Both the position numbers and the translations under genes were made by a program. DNA of 64,000 nt from Winogradskyella bathintestinalis (GTDB lineage: Bacteria; Bacteroidota; Bacteroidia; Flavobacteriales; Flavobacteriaceae). The stretch is taken from the NCBI RefSeq assembly GCF_030407435.1, contig NZ_JASDDK010000002.1, positions 590,702-654,701 on the forward strand, in the 5' to 3' direction. The notes beneath the pieces were generated by a model. The model was not told the origin of the DNA. It was given only the letters and a program-made list of their open reading frames with translations, and did not search any database. This document shows, in pieces, positions 27,769 through 36,331 of this stretch; positions within the stretch are counted from its first letter, which is position 1, and each line of letters begins with the position of its first letter.

Positions 27769-27855
27769 TTTTCAATCTTCGTCACTATTTACAACTCATA
27801 AAGTAAACAGTGGACAATAAGAAAAATTAAAAATTTAGAATTTAATATAACAGTT

Positions 27856-27875
27856 CCCTTTTCTTTCGGAAAGGG
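27856..27875. repeat. Hairpin upstream of trpD
   Basis: CCCTTTTC (27856-27863) pairs with GGAAAGGG (27868-27875), one G-U, loop of four bases, ending 14 bases before the trpD ATG. There is no T-run, so it is not a terminator; it could modulate trpD translation or mark a processing site. Confidence 0.45.
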
Positions 27876-27889
27876 CTAGGGATAGATTT

Positions 27890-28885
27890 ATGAAAGCACT
27901 TTTAAACAGATTAATAAATCAAGAAAGCATCTCAAGTGAAGAAGCAAAAAATGTCTTGGTCAATATTTCGGAAGGAAAATACAACCAAAGTCAAATCGCA
28001 TCTTTCTTAACGGTTTATATGATGCGAAGTATCACTTTAGACGAACTCAGAGGCTTTAGAGATGCGCTTTTAGAACTTTGCGTGGCTGTAGATTTAAATA
28101 ATTACAACACTATTGATTTGTGCGGTACAGGAGGAGATGGAAAAGACACCTTTAATATTTCAACCTTATCGTCATTTGTAACGGCCGGAGCTGGTATCCA
28201 TGTTACTAAACATGGCAATTATGGTGTGTCTTCTGCGTGTGGCTCGTCTAACGTAATGGAAAGTTTAGGCATTAAATTCACTAATGATACGGATTTTTTA
28301 GAACGAAGTATTGATGAAGCAGGCATTTGTGTTTTACATGCTCCTCTATTTCACCCAGCTATGAAGAATGTAGCACCAATTAGAACAGAGTTGGGTGTAA
28401 AAACCTTTTTCAATATGTTGGGGCCTATGGTAAATCCTGCATTTCCAAAAAATCAAATGGTCGGTGTTTTTAACCTTGAATTATTGCGATTATATGGCTA
28501 TTTATACCAAGAATCCGACAAAAACTATGCGATAGTTCATGCCTTAGATGGTTATGACGAAATTTCATTAACCGGAAAAACTAAGGTCATTTCTAATTCA
28601 TCTGAAATATTATTTGAACCCATAGAACTAGGAGTTGATGCCATCGAGCAATCAGCAATTTTCGGAGGAAACACCGTGCAACAAGCAGCCAACTTATTCA
28701 CTACTATAATTGAAGGTAATGGTACAGAAGCACAAAATAATGTTATTTACGCCAATGCAGGTTTAGCGATTGCCACGGCAAAGCAAATTTCGCACAAAGA
28801 AGGGTTTGATTTGGCTAAAGAATCCCTCTTAAGTGGAAAAGCGAAAAGGAGTTTAGATAAATTGGTAGCGTTGAGCAACAAATAA
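27890..28885 (+). CDS. trpD: Anthranilate phosphoribosyltransferase
   Basis: A 331-residue enzyme that joins anthranilate to PRPP. The N-terminal helical domain is followed by the PRPP-binding loop DLCGTGGDGKDTFNIST, then VTKHGNYGVSSACGSSNVMESLG and PIRTELGVKTFFNMLGPMVNP, all diagnostic of TrpD. Length is normal. It lies 121 bases after trpG and 65 before trpC. It is not fused to trpG. Confidence 0.96.
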   Translation: MKALLNRLINQESISSEEAKNVLVNISEGKYNQSQIASFLTVYMMRSITLDELRGFRDALLELCVAVDLNNYNTIDLCGTGGDGKDTFNISTLSSFVTAGAGIHVTKHGNYGVSSACGSSNVMESLGIKFTNDTDFLERSIDEAGICVLHAPLFHPAMKNVAPIRTELGVKTFFNMLGPMVNPAFPKNQMVGVFNLELLRLYGYLYQESDKNYAIVHALDGYDEISLTGKTKVISNSSEILFEPIELGVDAIEQSAIFGGNTVQQAANLFTTIIEGNGTEAQNNVIYANAGLAIATAKQISHKEGFDLAKESLLSGKAKRSLDKLVALSNK

Positions 28886-28895
28886 ATTAGCAGTG

Positions 28896-28941
28896 TTAAG
28901 TTTTTAATAAGCTGTCTAAAAAACAGATGCTTATCACTTAA
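28896..28941. repeat. Extended hairpin upstream of trpC
   Basis: Nested arms TTAAGT/ACTTAA (28896-28901, 28936-28941), ATAAGC/GCTTAT (28907-28912, 28929-28934) and TGT/ACA (28913-28915, 28923-28925) form one long imperfect stem. It ends 9 bases before the trpC ATG. Confidence 0.4.
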
Positions 28942-28950
28942 GAATTGATA

Positions 28951-29736
28951 ATGAATATATTAGACAAAATAGTAATAGACAAACGTAAGGAAGTTGAATT
29001 AAGAAAATCAATAATTCCAATTCGTCAATTAGAGCAATCCGTTTTATTTGAGCGTTCAACAATTTCACTTGCTCAAAATTTAAAAATGAGTGATTCAGGA
29101 ATTATTGCAGAGCACAAAAGGCGCTCACCTTCAAAATCTGTTATTAATCAAGATTTAAACGTTCAAGATGTTGCCGCTGGATATGAAAGTGCAGGTGTAT
29201 GCGGAATGTCGGTTCTAACAGATGGCAAATATTTCGGTGGAGCATTAGATGATTTAATTGTTGCTAGAGCAAGTTGTAAACTGCCACTTTTAAGGAAAGA
29301 ATTTATTATAGATACTTATCAAATTCTTGAAGCGAAAGCTTATGGCGCAGACGTAATCTTATTAATTGCTGCAATTCTTTCAAAAGCGGAAATCAAACAA
29401 TTTTCAGAATTTGCAAAAAGTTTAAATCTAGATGTGTTATTAGAAGTACACAACGAAGAAGAATTGCAAAAATCCATAATGCCGTCTCTAGATATGTTGG
29501 GTGTAAATAACCGGAATTTGAAAACTTTTGACGTCAGTTTAGAAACTTCAAAACAGTTGAGCCAATTAATCCCTGACGATTTTGTCAAAGTCTCTGAAAG
29601 CGGTATCAGTTCAGTAGAAGCGATAAAAGAATTACAGCCTTTTGGTTATAAAGGATTTTTAATAGGTGAAAATTTTATGAAAACGGCCAATCCTGGGGAA
29701 AGTGCTAAACGGTTTATTTCCGAATTAATAAGTTAA
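28951..29736 (+). CDS. trpC: Indole-3-glycerol-phosphate synthase
   Basis: A 261-residue TIM-barrel enzyme closing the indole ring. It has IIAEHKRRSPSKS (catalytic Lys), the barrel strands ADVILLIAAIL, LLEVHNEEEL, LGVNNRNLKTF, and the phosphate-binding VSESGI and FLIGENFM. The ATG at 28951 is preferred over a TTG two codons upstream. It is a separate gene from trpF, unlike the fused TrpCF of enterobacteria. Confidence 0.95.
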   Translation: MNILDKIVIDKRKEVELRKSIIPIRQLEQSVLFERSTISLAQNLKMSDSGIIAEHKRRSPSKSVINQDLNVQDVAAGYESAGVCGMSVLTDGKYFGGALDDLIVARASCKLPLLRKEFIIDTYQILEAKAYGADVILLIAAILSKAEIKQFSEFAKSLNLDVLLEVHNEEELQKSIMPSLDMLGVNNRNLKTFDVSLETSKQLSQLIPDDFVKVSESGISSVEAIKELQPFGYKGFLIGENFMKTANPGESAKRFISELIS

Positions 29737-29792
29737 TTATTACTCTGAATGTGATAACTATTTTGCAAGTGTTAATTAAATAATTTAAAAGA

Positions 29793-29810
29793 TTCCCGCC
29801 TCCGCGAGAA
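29793..29810. repeat. Short palindromic element in the trpC-trpF spacer
   Basis: TTCCCGC (29793-29799) and GCGAGAA (29804-29810) form a GC-rich 7-base-pair stem with one wobble and a four-base loop, conspicuous in AT-rich surroundings and resembling interspersed palindromic units. A second weak stem (TGCGAAG around 29827 with CTTTCGCA around 29843) lies just before the trpF start at 29859. Confidence 0.4.
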
Positions 29811-29858
29811 TAAAAAAAGTCGAAGGTGCGAAGAATTTACCACTTTCGCAGAACTAAG

Positions 29859-30560
29859 ATGAAATTAAAAGTTTGTGGCATGAAATATAAAGACAATATG
29901 GAAGCGGTTGCTAATTTGCAACCGAACTATTTGGGCTTTATATTTTATAATAAATCAACAAGATATTTTGATTCTGTTATTCCAACACTACCGAAATCTA
30001 TTAAAAAAGTGGGGGTATTTGTAAATGAAGACATGAATAGCGTAATAGAAATGATTACCAAGTTTAATTTACAAGCCGTTCAACTTCATGGAGAAGAATC
30101 ACCAGAATATTGCGAACAATTAAAACGCCAGTACGAAGAAAGCAACAACGAAATAACCTCTCCTAAAGTAACAGATAATCATGACTCAATAAAAAAGTCT
30201 AATCAAATCGCCACCTTAGAAATTATTAAGGTTTTTAGTATAAAAGACGAATTTAATTTTGAAGTGCTTCAACCTTACGAAAATCATTGCGATTATTTTT
30301 TATTTGATACCAAGGGAAAACTACCAGGTGGAAATGGTTACACCTTCAATTGGAGTGTTTTAAATAGTTACCCATCAAAGAAACCTTATTTTTTAAGTGG
30401 TGGTATTGGAATTAATGAAGCTGAAAAAGTAAAAGAATTTATAAAAAGTCCTGCTTCTAAATATTGTTATGCTTTGGATGTCAATAGTAAATTTGAAATA
30501 GAACCTGGCCTGAAAAATATTGAGAAATTAAAAACGTTTATACAAGAAATTAAAACATAG
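29859..30560 (+). CDS. trpF: Phosphoribosylanthranilate isomerase with an insertion
   Basis: A 233-residue TIM-barrel isomerase starting MKLKVCGMK; the catalytic Cys6 is in KVCGM and the catalytic Asp150 is in FLFDTKG. GGNGYTFNW and FLSGGIG are family loops. A GTG eleven codons upstream is in frame but does not fit the family start. Residues about 91-119 are an insertion of roughly 25 polar residues (Asn, Glu, Ser and Lys rich) between VQLHGEESPEYCEQLK and LEIIKVFS, so the protein is longer than the usual 200-210 residues. The insertion follows a barrel strand and is probably a surface loop. Confidence 0.93.
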   Translation: MKLKVCGMKYKDNMEAVANLQPNYLGFIFYNKSTRYFDSVIPTLPKSIKKVGVFVNEDMNSVIEMITKFNLQAVQLHGEESPEYCEQLKRQYEESNNEITSPKVTDNHDSIKKSNQIATLEIIKVFSIKDEFNFEVLQPYENHCDYFLFDTKGKLPGGNGYTFNWSVLNSYPSKKPYFLSGGIGINEAEKVKEFIKSPASKYCYALDVNSKFEIEPGLKNIEKLKTFIQEIKT

Positions 30561-30569
30561 TTCTCAGAT

Positions 30570-30597
30570 ACAGTGATAGTATTTAGTTGCTCACTGT
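30570..30597. repeat. Hairpin in the trpF-trpB spacer
   Basis: ACAGTGA (30570-30576) and TCACTGT (30591-30597) form a perfect 7-base-pair stem with a 14-base loop, 9 bases after the trpF stop. There is no T-run. Confidence 0.4.
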
Positions 30598-30699
30598 TGA
30601 AATTAAATTACGAAAAAAAAAAAGAAAATAGTCCACTTATCCTATAAAAATACTCTGACCTGAGTAACGAGTAGTGATAGGCTTCTAAACATTATAACA

Positions 30700-31881
30700 A
30701 TGAGTTACAACATTAACGAAAAAGGGTATTACGGAGAATTTGGAGGTGCATACATCCCAGAGATGCTTTATCCAAATGTAGAAGAATTAAGGCAAAATTA
30801 TCTTAAAATAATGGCAGAACCTTCGTTTCAAAAGGAATTTAATGCCTTGTTAAAAGATTATGTGGGTCGTCCTTCTCCACTCTATTTCGCCAAACGCCTT
30901 TCAGAAAAATACAATACAAAGATTTATTTGAAACGTGAAGACCTCAACCATACTGGAGCGCACAAAATTAACAATACGATAGGCCAAATCTTAATGGCAA
31001 AACGTCTTGGCAAGAACAGAATTATTGCCGAAACTGGTGCTGGTCAACACGGAGTAGCAACCGCAACCGTTTGTGCATTAATGGGCATTGAGTGTATCGT
31101 TTATATGGGAGAAATTGATATTGCACGCCAAGCACCAAATGTAGCTCGTATGAAAATGCTTGGAGCTACAGTGATTCCAGCAAAATCAGGGAGTAAAACT
31201 TTAAAGGATGCTACAAATGAAGCGATTCGTGATTGGATAAATAATCCCGTGGATACGCATTATATAATAGGCAGTGTTGTTGGACCTCACCCCTACCCGG
31301 ATATGGTGGCAAAGTTTCAGGCCGTGGTTTCCGAAGAAATTCAAAGTCAACTATTGGAAAAAGAAGGCACAGAAAATCCTGATTATCTCATTGCTTGCGT
31401 TGGTGGTGGAAGTAATGCTGCCGGCACATATTATCAATATTTAGATAATGAAGCGGTTAATATTATTGCTATTGAAGCCGCCGGACATGGAGTAGATTCG
31501 GGAGAAAGTGCGGCAACTTCAGTTTTAGGAAAAGAAGGGATTATTCACGGTAGCAAAACATTATTAATGCAAACTAATGATGGACAAATTACTGAACCTT
31601 ATTCCATTTCAGCCGGATTAGATTATCCTGGAGTTGGACCAATGCATGCTAATCTATACAAAACAGGTAGAGCTGAATTTATCGCAATTACCGATGACGA
31701 TGCCATGAAAGCCGGGTTAGATTTATGCAAACTGGAAGGCATTATCCCAGCAATTGAAAGTTCGCACGCTTTGGCTGTTTTTGATCATAAAAAGTTTAAA
31801 GCCGACGATATCGTTGTTCTTAATTTATCTGGTCGTGGAGATAAGGACTTGCAAAACTACATTGATTACTTTAAGTTATAA
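30700..31881 (+). CDS. trpB: Tryptophan synthase beta chain
   Basis: A 393-residue PLP enzyme condensing indole with serine. It has the PLP lysine Lys89 in [22 protein letters not shown] loop (ETGAGQHGV), the phosphate-binding [10 protein letters not shown], and the trpB1-type C-terminus LSGRGDKD. It is the last trp gene here; trpA, which normally follows and delivers indole through the alpha/beta tunnel, is absent. Confidence 0.97.
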   Translation: MSYNINEKGYYGEFGGAYIPEMLYPNVEELRQNYLKIMAEPSFQKEFNALLKDYVGRPSPLYFAKRLSEKYNTKIYLKREDLNHTGAHKINNTIGQILMAKRLGKNRIIAETGAGQHGVATATVCALMGIECIVYMGEIDIARQAPNVARMKMLGATVIPAKSGSKTLKDATNEAIRDWINNPVDTHYIIGSVVGPHPYPDMVAKFQAVVSEEIQSQLLEKEGTENPDYLIACVGGGSNAAGTYYQYLDNEAVNIIAIEAAGHGVDSGESAATSVLGKEGIIHGSKTLLMQTNDGQITEPYSISAGLDYPGVGPMHANLYKTGRAEFIAITDDDAMKAGLDLCKLEGIIPAIESSHALAVFDHKKFKADDIVVLNLSGRGDKDLQNYIDYFKL

Positions 31882-31911
31882 AACAGCTTTATAAATTTTG
31901 AGTTAAGATTT

Positions 31912-31948
31912 TGAATTCCAATTTTCAAAATAACGCATTTGGAATTCA
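31912..31948. terminator. Inverted repeat after trpB, possible operon end
   Basis: TGAATTCCAA (31912-31921) and TTGGAATTCA (31939-31948) are a perfect 10-base inverted repeat with a 17-base loop, 31 bases after the trpB stop. The following sequence is only moderately T-rich (GGTTTTAGTTTTT), so termination may be partial and ftsE may be read through. Confidence 0.4.
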
Positions 31949-32018
31949 GGTTTTAGTTTTTGGAATTTAGTTTATTAGCAATACATTTACAAAAGGAACT
32001 CATTTATATCTTCATTAT

Positions 32019-32702
32019 ATGTCCGAAACGGTTTTAAAATTAAAAGATGCTACTATATTTCAAGGTGACAGTATGGTGCTTTCAAAAGTAAATTTTGAAA
32101 TGCAAAAAGGTGATTTCGTGTATCTTATTGGAAAAACAGGAAGCGGAAAAAGTAGTTTTATGAAAACGCTTTATGGTGATTTGCAATTAACCGAAGGAGA
32201 AGGCTCTGTTGTTGATTTTAATTTAAAAACCATGAAAGAGAAAGACATTCCGTTTTTAAGACGAAAATTGGGCATTGTTTTTCAGGATTTTAAATTGTTA
32301 CCCGATCGTACCATCATTGGCAATTTAGAATTTGTTCTGAAAGCTACGGGTTGGAAAGAAAAAGACCGCATAAAAGACCGTATAGATGTTGTTTTAGATA
32401 AGGTTGCCATGAAAACCAAAGGTTTTAAATACCCGCATGAGCTTTCTGGTGGTGAGCAACAACGTATTGCGATTGCTCGTGCCTTATTAAACGATCCTGA
32501 ACTCATTTTAGCAGATGAACCCACTGGGAATTTAGATCCGCAAACAAGTATTGAAGTTATGGAAGTATTGCAAGACATCAATAATAACGGCAATACTATT
32601 TTAATGGCCACTCACGATTATGCGTTGCTGTTAAAATACCCTAGTAAAACTTTAAAATGTGATGAAAATAAGGTTTTTGAGGTTGTACAACGTAAGAATT
32701 AA
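32019..32702 (+). CDS. ftsE: Cell-division ATP-binding protein FtsE
   Basis: A 227-residue ABC ATPase: Walker A GKTGSGKSS, LGIVFQDFKLLPDRTI (typical of FtsE), signature LSGGEQQRIAIARALL, Walker B LILADEPTGNLDP, and ATHDYALL. FtsE works with the membrane protein FtsX to control peptidoglycan hydrolases at the division site. No ftsX is in the window; separate location is common in this phylum. The gene converges with the oxygenase gene and overlaps it by four bases. Confidence 0.9.
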   Translation: MSETVLKLKDATIFQGDSMVLSKVNFEMQKGDFVYLIGKTGSGKSSFMKTLYGDLQLTEGEGSVVDFNLKTMKEKDIPFLRRKLGIVFQDFKLLPDRTIIGNLEFVLKATGWKEKDRIKDRIDVVLDKVAMKTKGFKYPHELSGGEQQRIAIARALLNDPELILADEPTGNLDPQTSIEVMEVLQDINNNGNTILMATHDYALLLKYPSKTLKCDENKVFEVVQRKN

Positions 32703-33532
32703 GAATCTTCGTCTTTTTTATAAATATGAGGATTTTTTCTGATGCCTTTTTTAAAAACTTTTCTCACTAACATTCTTAATTTGGCATCCGCCCCAAGTAT
32801 AAGACTTTTAAAGGTTTCTTCAGGACGACCACTATATTTAGTGACATGGAATTTATCAGTTACCTTTAATGGCTCTGGACTAAAATAATAGTTAGAAATA
32901 CAGCATCTCGCAGCAGACTCTGAATTAACCTTATTGACAGAATGCCAAGAGGTATCATGCGTGGCCATAACCACCAAACGATTAAACTTACTTTCTACTA
33001 CAATTGGTTGTTTTTTGGGACCGTTGGGCCACAACTCTAGATGTCCACCATTTTTAAGCTCCCACTGGGGTGTTACGTAATACAATAAATTTAGAACACG
33101 CCACCGTTCGCGTTCAGCATCATGAGAATTATCTAAATGTGGATTTAAAAAATTTTGATCTGCCATCAACGATAATCCACCTGCATAAAGGGATTTGTCG
33201 GCATACAATGTTTCTATATTACAAATCTCACCGATTAAATTTACTATCCGATCATCTTGAAATGCATAAAGTACTCTTTCAAGTAATGGGTGATGACTGT
33301 TCATTTGAGCCGATACGTATTTATATTCTCGAATGGTATGTAAACATCGCATTTCATCTTTTTTAGGAAAAACGTCAAAACATGCTTTGGCGATATCTAT
33401 CGGTAATAAATCATCTATAAAAAAGTAACCAATATTAGATTTGGATTTAGTATATGTTGATAATATAGCCCGTTTATTCGTTAGGATTTTATCATAAATG
33501 TGCTCGACAATATCTTCGGAAGTCATGTTCAC
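32699..33532 (-). CDS. Fe(II)/2-oxoglutarate-dependent oxygenase, prolyl-hydroxylase-like
   Basis: A 277-residue protein with the iron triad His132-x-Asp134 (NPHLDNSHD) and His197 (SWHSVN), and Arg209 positioned to bind 2-oxoglutarate. The central beta-strand region WRVLNLLYYVTPQW and NGGHLELW are typical of the 2OG-FeII_Oxy_3 fold. The substrate is not evident. Its position at the border of the glycan locus suggests hydroxylation of a sugar, lipid or protein linked to the cell surface. It is a single gene, read toward ftsE, with no signal peptide. Confidence 0.85.
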   Translation of the reverse strand: MNMTSEDIVEHIYDKILTNKRAILSTYTKSKSNIGYFFIDDLLPIDIAKACFDVFPKKDEMRCLHTIREYKYVSAQMNSHHPLLERVLYAFQDDRIVNLIGEICNIETLYADKSLYAGGLSLMADQNFLNPHLDNSHDAERERWRVLNLLYYVTPQWELKNGGHLELWPNGPKKQPIVVESKFNRLVVMATHDTSWHSVNKVNSESAARCCISNYYFSPEPLKVTDKFHVTKYSGRPEETFKSLILGADAKLRMLVRKVFKKGIRKNPHIYKKDEDS

Positions 33533-33695
33533 TATTAACCGGTTTTAGGCATTGGCAATATAAATTAATTTCATTTAACGCTAAAGTCTTTGCGCTTCAA
33601 TTTATTCTTGTGAAAGCAGGGCTATTACTTTAGCCATCCGATATTTTTTAATTACATTGTAAGCCATTTAAAAATGTAAGAGGTCTTAATATTAT

Positions 33696-34997
33696 ATGAA
33701 AGTCATCTGTCTAAGCACATTAGATAAATTCTCTAGATTTTATCTCGACATTGAGCGTCAGTTAAAAGCTAATCACACTACTAATATCAGCTTGAAGATT
33801 TTCAGCCTATATTTTAGTGGTTTTCTTTATCCGCTGTTGAGGTTTAGACACAGCAGTTGGATCTCTGCAAAAGCCTGGGTATTGGCCCATTTTAAAAAGA
33901 CATTTTACTTATCTATAATAAATTCTAAAAACGAATATAAAAATTTAAAATATAACGACTATTATAGATTTCATAGTGCCTTAAATAGAAAGATTTCAAA
34001 ACAATCCTTGCAACTGCAAACCTTAGCTTATATTGATATTTTTGACGCTATTTTCACCAAAGATCAACCAGATTATATCATTAGTATCGGAGATTCTAGG
34101 TTATGCATGGAGGTTGGTATCGCATTGGCCAAAACCAAAAACATTAAAATCTACTATATAGAACAGGGGCCTTTTAATACCACTTTCTTTGACGATAAAG
34201 GTGTAAATGCCAATATTAGTCTTAGAGAAAAAACTAAAATTACTTTAAGTAATACTGATGCTCGAAATTCCTTAAATATTAATCAAGAAAGCAAGACTTA
34301 TAAATACAATAGATCCCTTATTTATCGTGGATTGGATATGGCGCTAATGACGTTATTTGAAAACACAGCAATCTATCCACCAGATTTAAAATATAGTGAC
34401 CTCAACAGTTATAGAAAAAATCGTTCTTACTCCGAAACTAAGCACTCCGACGACGAGCCTTATGCCTTACTAATTCTGCAAGTTCCTTTGGATGTGAATA
34501 TGGTTTATCACAGTCCACATTTTGAAACGCACACTGAAATTCTAGAAAGCGTTTACGCTAACTTGCCAAAAAAATTAAAATTAGTAGTTAGAGAACATCC
34601 GCTTTTTATTAATAAATATGAAGACACGCTTTACAATTATATTAATGAGAATAAGATATTAATTGACAATACGTCTTCGTTGAATTCAGCAATGGAATCC
34701 GCTAGAATGATAATTGTTAACAATTCTACGGTTGGTATTGAAGCTATATTCAAATACAAAACCGTGGTTGTTTTAGGTAATGCCTTTTATGATAATGATT
34801 ATGTTTGTCTTAAGCTAAAAAATAAAGCAGCCCTTTCAAGCCTTTTGGAAGAAGCAATGGACTATAATCCGAATAAAATCAACATTGATTCGTTTAAATA
34901 TGAAATGTACAATTCTGTGCTATTGCAAGGTGGTATTTCAGATAACTCCTTACAATCTTCAAAATCTATTGCTAATCAATTACTAACTAATGCGTAA
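33696..34997 (+). CDS. KpsS/LipB-like capsule polysaccharide protein
   Basis: A 433-residue cytoplasmic protein of GT-B-like design. The first half has IISIGDSRLCMEVGIALAKTK and IYYIEQGPF; the second half has LKLVVREHPLF with His301, and the NNSTVGIEAIFKYKTVVVLG loop, both typical of the Capsule_synth (KpsS/KpsC) family whose members add Kdo linkers to capsule lipid. No other kps transport gene is seen. It overlaps the following glycosyltransferase gene by 8 bases. Family assignment is moderate; the exact transferase activity is open. Confidence 0.7.
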   Translation: MKVICLSTLDKFSRFYLDIERQLKANHTTNISLKIFSLYFSGFLYPLLRFRHSSWISAKAWVLAHFKKTFYLSIINSKNEYKNLKYNDYYRFHSALNRKISKQSLQLQTLAYIDIFDAIFTKDQPDYIISIGDSRLCMEVGIALAKTKNIKIYYIEQGPFNTTFFDDKGVNANISLREKTKITLSNTDARNSLNINQESKTYKYNRSLIYRGLDMALMTLFENTAIYPPDLKYSDLNSYRKNRSYSETKHSDDEPYALLILQVPLDVNMVYHSPHFETHTEILESVYANLPKKLKLVVREHPLFINKYEDTLYNYINENKILIDNTSSLNSAMESARMIIVNNSTVGIEAIFKYKTVVVLGNAFYDNDYVCLKLKNKAALSSLLEEAMDYNPNKINIDSFKYEMYNSVLLQGGISDNSLQSSKSIANQLLTNA

Positions 34998-35934
34998 ACC
35001 CCCTTTTTTTTCTGTTGTGATTCCTTTATATAATAAAGCAGATCATGTTGAAAACACTTTACAAAGCGTCATTAACCAATCCTTTAAAGATTTTGAGGTT
35101 ATTATTATTGACGACGGCTCAACAGATGACAGTCTTAATAAAGTGAAATTAATCAAAGACAAGAGAATTCAGGTTTATTCTCAAAAAAATTGTGGAGCTG
35201 CGGAATCTAGAAATATTGGTATAAAAAAAGCGACTGCCCAATTTATTGCGTTAATTGATGCTGATGACTTTTGGTATCCTAATCATTTAGAAGAACATCA
35301 CAAGTCCATATTAAAATTCCCCAATGCTAGTTTGTTCTCTAATGCTTATCAGCTAAAACTCTTAAACGCCAAATTAATTGATGCTATTTATAATACCCCG
35401 CCAAAAAACGAACCACATATTATAGAAGATTATTTTAAAGCTAGTACAATTCATCCTATTGCAATGACATCGTCAATTGCTTTTAATAAAACCGATTTTA
35501 TCAATTTAGGTGGCTATAATCCTAATATACTTTCTGGTCAAGATCTTGATTTAATGATAAGGTATGGAATTCACAAAACGATTGTATTCAATCCTACGAT
35601 AACCTGTTATTACGACAAATCAGTACCTAATAGTTTATCAAAAACAAATCATCAAATTAGTAAAGAACAGTTATTTAGTAATTTTTCAGAACATGAAAAA
35701 AAGAACCTTTCTCTACATCATTATTTAATTCTTAATCGTTACTCACTTGCTATACAATGTAAATTAGCGTCTAATCAAGCTACTTTTAAAACACTTTTAC
35801 CTCAAATTGATAAAAAGCATTTAAATACTAAGCAAAGAATTATTCTAAGCATGCCCAAGGATATAATTATATTAATGAAAAAACTATATTATTTTTTCAT
35901 TAATAACGGCATTTATATCTCATCGTATAAATGA
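34990..35934 (+). CDS. Glycosyltransferase family 2
   Basis: A 314-residue GT-A enzyme: FSVVIPLYNKADHVENTL, IIIDDGSTDDS (nucleotide binding), CGAAESRNIGIKKA, and the metal-binding LIDADDFW. The C-terminal third is helical and basic and ends without a clear membrane anchor. It probably adds one sugar to the glycan made by this locus. It overlaps the KpsS-like gene at its start and runs convergently into the ketoisomerase gene, overlapping by 15 bases. Confidence 0.92.
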   Translation: MRKPPFFSVVIPLYNKADHVENTLQSVINQSFKDFEVIIIDDGSTDDSLNKVKLIKDKRIQVYSQKNCGAAESRNIGIKKATAQFIALIDADDFWYPNHLEEHHKSILKFPNASLFSNAYQLKLLNAKLIDAIYNTPPKNEPHIIEDYFKASTIHPIAMTSSIAFNKTDFINLGGYNPNILSGQDLDLMIRYGIHKTIVFNPTITCYYDKSVPNSLSKTNHQISKEQLFSNFSEHEKKNLSLHHYLILNRYSLAIQCKLASNQATFKTLLPQIDKKHLNTKQRIILSMPKDIIILMKKLYYFFINNGIYISSYK

Positions 35935-36324
35935 TAAAAAATCGTCGTAATTTCTTAAATATTCATTTTCATCAAATTCAGTTGAAGCCAGCACTAAACA
36001 AACGGAACCCGAGGAAAAATTTTCAATTTCTCGCCATATTTTTGTTGGAATAAACAAACCCTGATTTGGTTTATTAAGTAAAATTCTTTGTTTGTTAGTA
36101 CCGTTATCAATTATCACCTCAAAACTACCACTAAGCGCAATAATTACCGACTCTTGTTCTTTATGGGCATGTCCTCCTCTAAAACTATCACTTGGCACAT
36201 CGTACAAATAGTAAATTCGCTTAATATTAAATGGAATAGTATCCTTTTCAACCACCCCTAAACTTCCTCTTTCATCATGTACTTTAGGAATGTCAATCAT
36301 ATAAGTTTCTTTCGGTGTATTCAT
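35920..36324 (-). CDS. dTDP-sugar 3,4-ketoisomerase, FdtA/QdtA type (cupin)
   Basis: A 134-residue single-domain cupin of the WxcM-like/FdtA family: VHDERGSLGVVE at the start, RIYYLYDVPSDSFRGGHAHKEQESVIIALSG split over the conserved RGGHAHK motif, and a C-terminal NYDDFLSF. These enzymes convert dTDP-6-deoxy-4-ketoglucose to the 3-keto sugar before 3-amination. The matching aminotransferase is at 42099-43223. A second in-frame ATG (Met9, MIDIPKV) fits the family start as well. It follows the GT4 gene by 7 bases and is probably co-transcribed. Confidence 0.88.
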   Translation of the reverse strand: MNTPKETYMIDIPKVHDERGSLGVVEKDTIPFNIKRIYYLYDVPSDSFRGGHAHKEQESVIIALSGSFEVIIDNGTNKQRILLNKPNQGLFIPTKIWREIENFSSGSVCLVLASTEFDENEYLRNYDDFLSFIR

Positions 36325-36331
36325 AGAATGC

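Noticed and set aside
31882..32018. Remnant of trpA after trpB
   Set aside because: The 137 bases contain no recognisable alpha-chain motif in any frame; only an inverted repeat and AT-rich sequence.
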